Assembly: GCA_029204225.1 (NCBI GenBank)
Contig: CM055103.1
Coordinates: 38,980,095-39,042,094 of the forward strand
Origin: Diphasiastrum complanatum
Lineage: Eukaryota; Streptophyta; Lycopodiopsida; Lycopodiales; Lycopodiaceae
DNA length: 62,000 bases
Reading direction: 5' to 3'
Shown: piece by piece, positions 57,110 through 62,000 of the stretch
How the letters are laid out: every line of letters starts with the position of its first letter
Position numbering within the stretch: the first letter of the stretch is position 1
The notes under the pieces: generated by a model
Told to the model about the DNA's origin: nothing
The model's database searches: none
The model's input: only the letters and a program-made list of their open reading frames with translations
Translations under genes and position numbers: made by a program

Positions 57110-57806
57110 AGCCCTTTTGTTTTTTAATGGCGTTTGGACTTTCAAGCACTTTTTGACTTTAAAAAAAATCATGATTTTGGCCTAAAACTAGGACCATACA
57201 TCTCTTTGTATTACTAATCGCTAGCACTATTTTAAATGGTGGCTTACATCATGCAATAGGTTTTGAGTAATTAGTTTTGTAGTTCACTTTTATTTAAATA
57301 TATTAGATTAAGTAAGTTTGCCTTTTGGCTTTCACATTTCATGTTTCTTCCTTTTGTACACAAATGGGTTTTCTCATCCTTACTCAAGAGGGCATGATTT
57401 TTTTTGTACTTATGAATGATCTAAATTCAAAATTATGAACTCATGCTTTTTGGCATTATCAACTCATGGACCATAGAGGATTGAACCTGGTGGGCAAGCC
57501 CGAGTCAAGCAAGGTACTCCAACTCACCACGTGTGGGAGATGATTGTAGTTATACATCAAGAGGTAAAATTAGGGTATCATAGGGCACGTATGAAGTAGT
57601 ATCATTTTTTATGCACAAATGAACAATGTTAGGTCGAACTTAACTTGGGAGCACAAAGTTTCAAACACAGACTAGTAGAAAGGGAGGTTATTAGAGCATG
57701 CAACATAAATCTCTCTCTTAAATAACACCTTCATGCAATATCACATGAAATCCTTAGTAAAGTTAATGCTTGTCATCTTTAGGAAAGTTGATGCATGTCA
57801 TATGTT
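57110..57806. other. Unannotated intergenic DNA
   Basis: No gene seen. A CCACGTGTGGG box lies near 57528-57538. Confidence 0.4.
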
Positions 57807-58020
57807 GTTTTCTTCTTGAATTTACCTTGCAATATTATTCAAGAATCTCCAAAATCCAAGGAATTGTTGAAGTATCAAAACAATGTACAATTTATTGATT
57901 ATTCAATAAAAAGAAGAGGTGTTTTCTTCTTGAATATGGCTTGCAAAATTGTTCAAGAATCTCCAAAATCAGATGGATCTTCAAAAGATCAAAACAATGT
58001 ACAAATTCTTGATTATTGAA
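57807..58020 (+). repeat. In-frame tandem duplication of a 114-bp unit
   Basis: Units start GTTTTCTTCTTGAAT at 57807 and 57921, exactly 114 bp (38 codons) apart. The plus frame 57795-58019 stays open across both, with the shared peptide pattern VFFLN..C.I.QESPKS and QNNVQ..DY. Differences are scattered. No known domain; whether it was ever translated is unclear. Confidence 0.7.
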
Positions 58021-59069
58021 TTTAAAGTGGTGATGTGACTTTATTGGTAGCATTCTTTGCATTAAAACTTACAATGCACGTTTTAAGTTGAAGTCAAAAT
58101 AAATACTTTCAGAATATTCTTTAGCTCTTCAATATATGTTCAAATTGAGCTTTGACGTGCAAAAATGTATCAATGTTCAACACAAGTAAACTTTTTGGGG
58201 GGGAGCATTCAGAGAGACCTGGGCCCATCAATCTTCCACACCCCGTTATCAATTTTTTGGGAGAAATACTAGAGGCTTGGATCTTCACTTGCATACCAAA
58301 CTTTGAAACAAAAATGTTTTTTGATTTTTAACTTTCATATGAGATATATGTTTCAAGGTAACTTTTTATTTGAAAAATGCAAAAAGATTTTATTTTAAAC
58401 TTTGGAATTTTGACCTAGTACGAGATTTAACTTTTTGATTTTAATCTTTTAACAAAGGTGTGAATGTGTATGTCTTAAGGTTCCATTTGAATAGAAAACT
58501 GTAAAAAAATTGTAGTTTGTGGTTGTATAACTATTATTATTATTATTGTTATTATTTTGACCTTGAATGAGATTTAACTTTCAAAATTGACTTTTTAGTC
58601 TTTCTTTAAAAAAAAAGTTTGCAATTTTGTTCATAATTTATCGAATTTTATGCGTTGTTTTTTGAAAGGTAAATTGGACTTCTACATGCACTATTCAGGA
58701 AAGCTGGAGAGTATATGAATAGAACCAACATCTTTCTTCAAACATAGATTCCACAAAAAACTTTCAAGAAGTTGACTTGTAAAAATTGACAATTCTTTTG
58801 AATGCAAAATTTTCTTTTTGTCATTTTCATATGTAGTAATCTATGTAGTGAGTAAAGTAAGTAGATCTTTATAAAGATTAGGTTACATAAGTTTTTTGAG
58901 TCAATAAAATGATTTATTATTGTAGATTTCTTTTATTTTGACGACAACCAATTTGAGATGTACGCATAAGAAAACAAGAATTTTCAAAACCAACAGCTTG
59001 TCAAAGATGCACGAAATTGGAGGTGAACTTCAAAGAGGTTTCCAAAACACTTTTCGAGTGTTCTACATT
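58021..59069. other. Unannotated AT-rich DNA
   Basis: No supported gene or repeat boundary; homopolymer-rich. Confidence 0.4.
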
Positions 59070-59184
59070 CATTGCACCCATTGATCTATGAGGGGTTGGC
59101 TCAGTTGGTTAGCTTGACATCCAAAATTTCTTTGGTCTCAGGTTCGAGCCTCCCCTTGGAAACCAAGAAGCATTGCACCCATTG
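59070..59184. repeat. 14-bp target duplication bracketing a tRNA-like insert
   Basis: CATTGCACCCATTG occurs exactly at 59070-59083 and 59171-59184. The 87 bp between them contain a tRNA-like sequence. Duplications of this length are typical of LINE-type endonuclease retroposition. Confidence 0.85.
59084..59170 (+). mobile_element. Very short tRNA-derived SINE-like retroposon
   Basis: Contains a pol III A box (TGGCTCAGTTGG, 59097-59108) and B box (GGTTCGAGCCT, 59141-59151) 32 bp apart. AGGGG (59091-59095) can pair with CCCCT (59152-59156) like the top of an acceptor stem. The anticodon and T stems do not fold well, so it is not a working tRNA gene. Plant SINE heads look like this, but a whole SINE is usually longer and ends in a tail. 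Here only ~20 bp (TGGAAACCAAGAAG) follows, so it may be a 5' SINE head or a retroposed tRNA-like RNA. Confidence 0.65.
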
Positions 59185-59189
59185 GAATT

Positions 59190-60060
59190 TGATATGCAAA
59201 CTTACCTTTCGGATTGAAAGGCTTGTTTTAATTCTAACTTTTAGATGACATGGACATATGAAGGTTACCTATTAAGACCTAAAATCATCCTTTTGATTAT
59301 ATGTGTTTCTACGATAAGGAACTTTAAAATTTTCATATTCTATGAAGTTTAAGTTTTGGAATTTATCAATGTTGGCCGGGTATCCCAAAGGCTCCAAACT
59401 GATTGATAAGGGGATTTGTATCTAAGTATTGATACTCAAAATATGCAATTGTTAATAATTGATCAATATTGATTTCTAGCGGATATGAAAAAAGGACACT
59501 ACCCAACTAATATCCTATGTAATGCTCGATCAATACCCACTAATACCTGCCACAAAATTATAATCGGATGCATAATCGAAACCTTGCAATTTTTATATTA
59601 ATAATACCCTATAGCAGTGCTCGAGTTATCCTTAAAACACCTGAATTTTTAAAACGTCTTAATTTTTCAAACATTGTTACTCATAGCAAGGTTTATATGC
59701 TTGTATAAAAAGTCGTCAAATATTCTACAATATCGGTTATTGAGAAAATATGCCGATTCCATTTCTAATAGTTTGTCGATTTTTTCGAGCACTGCCCTTG
59801 ATCGCCAGTTATAAAATTTTAAAATTTTCATATTCCCTGAGTGGACAGTTGTCGCAAAAAGTTAATATCTGCCCAACACTCGAGAATTTTATATGCCCCC
59901 AAACACTCCCCAGTTTAGGTTTAAAGAGAATGTTGTAGAATTTTTTTTTAAAGTTTGCCTTTCACTGGACGTTGTGCCAAAAAGCAAATTATTGCCTTTC
60001 TTTGAAGGGCAAATAAGGCTTTGACACGCGTTGCAGGCTGCACAAAATGCCAAGCCTGAC
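59190..60060. other. Unannotated DNA
   Basis: No supported gene. The minus-strand frame crossing 59889-60272 is open mainly because of the GC-rich duplicated segment to the right. Confidence 0.35.
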
Positions 60061-60290
60061 AAAATGCCTAGCCTTCCCCCCGAATCTGAAACAGTCATAG
60101 CGACGCGCCGACGGCCGTGGAGGGCCCAGGCAATGATGGCTGCTCGTCGCGGGAGGCGCGCCCGAGACCTTTCAACGAAGACAAAAGCTTCGTCCTGAAG
60201 TCCTAGAAGCGCCCCCAAGCACCTTTCAGCGACCACCAAAACTTCGTTCTGAAGTTCTAGAAGACCCCACAATGCATCCCATTTCCGTTC
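60061..60290. promoter_or_regulatory. GC- and CpG-rich segment, possible upstream region of the right-end gene
   Basis: It stands out in base composition from its AT-rich surroundings. It contains a 54-bp tandem duplication (ACCTTTCA.CGA at 60167 and 60221, each with CTTCGT(C/T)CTGAAGT(C/T)CTAGAAG). Its position before the probable 5' leader of the gene starting at 61776 suggests promoter or CpG-island character (inference). Confidence 0.35.
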
Positions 60291-60419
60291 CTTCTATTAA
60301 ATCCCCCGGTTAATAATAATCGTGCAATATCCAAAGGACATACACAACGGAGAAATAAAAAATCCAAAGGACACTCCATTTAGTCATTGTATCTTCCGCG
60401 AAATCTCCCCTTCTTTTAC

Positions 60420-60455
60420 TTTTCTCGCTCTCTCTCTCTCTCTCTCTTCTCGTTC
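60420..60455 (+). repeat. CT-rich tract, probable 5' leader of the right-end gene
   Basis: CTCTCTCTCTCTCTCTCTCT-type run followed by TTCTCGTTCTTTTCTCTGAG. Pyrimidine-rich CT tracts are common in plant 5' untranslated leaders. Confidence 0.4.
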
Positions 60456-60530
60456 TTTTCTCTGAGATTTGATCGTAAACTGTAGTTTAATCGATCGAGC
60501 ATCTCCTTTTGCGAGTGCGATCCTGTCATC

Positions 60531-60786
60531 TGTATGCAGATATTGGATCCGTTTTTCTGTCAGAAAATGGCCTTTTATTTTGATGGATTAATAGATCTCT
60601 TCCTGGATTGATAGATAGTTTTTTCATGGTTTTTTGTATCTTGGATTGATAGATAGTTTTTTCGTGGTTTTCTGTATCTGTATGCAGATATTGTATCTGT
60701 TTTTCTGTCAGACAATGGCCTTTTGTTCTGATGGATTAATAGATCTTTCCTTGGATTGATAGATAGTTTTTTCATAATTTTTTGTC
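60531..60786. repeat. Tandem duplication with a 148-bp period
   Basis: TGTATGCAGATATTG starts at 60531 and 60679. Both units continue through TTTTTCTGTCAGA.AATGGCC, GATGGATTAATAGATCT and TTGGATTGATAGATAGTTTT; the last motif is further repeated within the first unit. Probably intronic in the right-end gene. Confidence 0.85.
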
Positions 60787-61775
60787 ATTGTGGCTTCTCA
60801 TCTCCTGCTGCTCTTGCTATTGCTGTTGCGGCCTCGTCTTGGCGGTCCAGCAAAAAGTTGCGGTTCGTCTTGCGCCTTTGCTGCAACGGTGCGTGTTTTT
60901 CTGAGGTTTTAGTACGTTTTGTGGTCTTTATTTATTGAGTCTGGCACAGGTCGACGTCTTTTTCTGTCAGAGCCTTGGAACGAGGATCCGCGATAGGTGT
61001 CGTTACGGTATTTGTTTTGCTTATTATTCCAGTACATAGGTACATAGGTTGTTTTCTGAGCACTGACGCAGTGTGTCTGTCCAAACAATATTTGCTTGTT
61101 CACATGTTTGATCTCGTCAACTGCCATTTGTAATGCTGTCGATGGCGACATTTTCTTATAAACGTTCGAAGTCATTATAATCAAACATTATGTTTCCATA
61201 TCTTTCTCTGATGTAAAGATTTACACACTCGACTTATTTCAGTCTAGGTATGCTCTAAACTTTTGATGTCTGGCAGAGTTTCGTGGATTAAGACTCAGCA
61301 GATTATCCACTCAGATATACGAGCCTTCCGACCACTTGATCCGCGCAGACATAGAAGAAGATGACTACGCCAGTTTTTTGACGGCATTCATACAAGTTGT
61401 CTGAAGTCTAAGATTGACCAAGATAGGTTTGAAGGTGTTTACATCAAACTCATCAAATAAAACAGTAAAGCTCTTGTATTCTTTCTTATCGTTACAAACT
61501 CATCTTTTCTATTGATGTTTGATCGCATAAAGGTCACCCATTGTCACTTCATTCAGATGCTGGACAGGTATAAGTTTTCGTTAAAGCGTGATCTTTGACT
61601 TTATATGGACATGGTCAATCGCTACTCTTCTATTTGCTTGAGATATTAGAGGAGATGGCCGGTTGGTCTAGAGTTGCATTTTTGGATTTACAGGCTCTCT
61701 GGTTGATAATTTTTTCTTTCTTGACAGAGTTTGGCCCTCTTAGGATGGTTGAAGCTGTTCTCACAGGTAATGGTC

Positions 61776-62000
61776 ATGGCTTCATTTCAAAAACAGCCAA
61801 GCTTTGGTGACTTAGTCCAGAAATTTTCTCAGGTTCGTATCTTAGGATCTGGTGGAGTCAAAGTTTATGATGTAGCTACACCAGATGAAGTCGCTGTTGA
61901 TAGGAAGGGCGTGGAAGATGACGACTGTTTTCATGAAGCTGAATCAGATTCCTTGGACGAAAGAGATGAGCTTTCTCAGAAGGTACAGGACCTGGAAAAC
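61776..62000 (+). CDS. N-terminal part of a probable host protein of unknown function (runs off the window)
   Basis: ATG at 61776 opens 75 codons without a stop to the window edge. The start is MASFQKQPSFGDLVQKFSQV, followed by RILGSGGVKVYDVATPDEV, an acidic DDD/EAESDSLDE stretch and ERDELSQKVQDLEN, which looks like the beginning of a coiled coil. Base composition is less AT-rich than the transposon debris, and wobble use is mixed, as in a real gene. The context ACAGGTAATGGTCATGG contains another upstream ATG-poor leader; introns may precede it. I do not recognise the family. A long coiled-coil protein is the most I can suggest. Confidence 0.6.
   Translation, partial: MASFQKQPSFGDLVQKFSQVRILGSGGVKVYDVATPDEVAVDRKGVEDDDCFHEAESDSLDERDELSQKVQDLEN

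Noticed and set aside
59090-59157. Functional tRNA gene
   Set aside because: A and B boxes are present, but the anticodon arm and T stem do not pair properly and the acceptor stem is incomplete.
59889-60272. 127-codon minus-strand protein
   Set aside because: Mostly GC-rich duplicated DNA read through; no known motif, and it lies where a promoter of the right-end gene is expected.
60909-61184. 91-codon minus-strand frame
   Set aside because: No recognisable motif, and it overlaps the probable leader or intron of the plus-strand gene; likely chance.

Overview
This is an AT-rich stretch of land-plant nuclear genome made almost entirely of transposable-element sequence, with one probable host gene entering at the right edge. 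Plant origin is indicated by Ty1/copia elements with initiator-Met-tRNA primer sites (TGGTATCAGAGC), Ty3/gypsy elements with a Asp-tRNA-like primer site and a chromodomain, a CACTA-type DNA-transposon terminus and plant-style GT-AG introns. I cannot name the species. I have only a weak impression that it is not a flowering plant.

Layout. 1-910: AT-rich fold-back and unique DNA. 915-11874: a non-autonomous copia-like LTR element (TSD GTATG) with a second related element nested inside it (2670-8443, TSD AGTAA). 11880-15460: two long CT microsatellites, tandem duplications, a near-perfect 95-bp hairpin and the end of a CACTA-like transposon. 15485-18325: copy A (+) of a degenerate gene coding for a ParB-like domain followed by a beta-class N6/N4 DNA methyltransferase, cut off by gypsy DNA. 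18325-28035: minus-strand Ty3/gypsy sequence arranged as LTR-internal-LTR-internal, with a foreign LTR-like insert. 28050-33370: copia-LTR-like sequence and a decayed chromovirus pol. 33374-39231: a complete, young Ty1/copia element (TSD ATCAG, nearly identical LTRs, one 1316-residue gag-pol frame). 41190-49920: broken copia and gypsy pieces. 51035-53770: copy B (-) of the ParB-methyltransferase gene, followed by an array of 13-bp palindromes (54059-54685) and a divergent, unrecognised plus-strand pseudogene (55839-57045) split by a copia scrap. 57100-60280: mostly unannotated, with a very short tRNA-like retroposon bounded by a 14-bp duplication. 60290-62000: 5' region and first coding stretch of a probable host gene.

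How parts relate. The intact copia element and the two nested elements share termini (TGTGAAAAAT-type), primer site, purine tract and a TTCACACGTGTGAA palindrome in the LTR, so the nested ones were probably mobilised by copia machinery. The two ParB-methyltransferase copies lie about 33 kb apart in opposite orientation. They share intron positions and a recurring TATGCTNAGCATA palindrome found in introns and, in copy B, in a mirror-symmetric array spaced at 41-42 bp just upstream of the gene. I regard this gene plus palindrome system as the most likely novel feature of the window.
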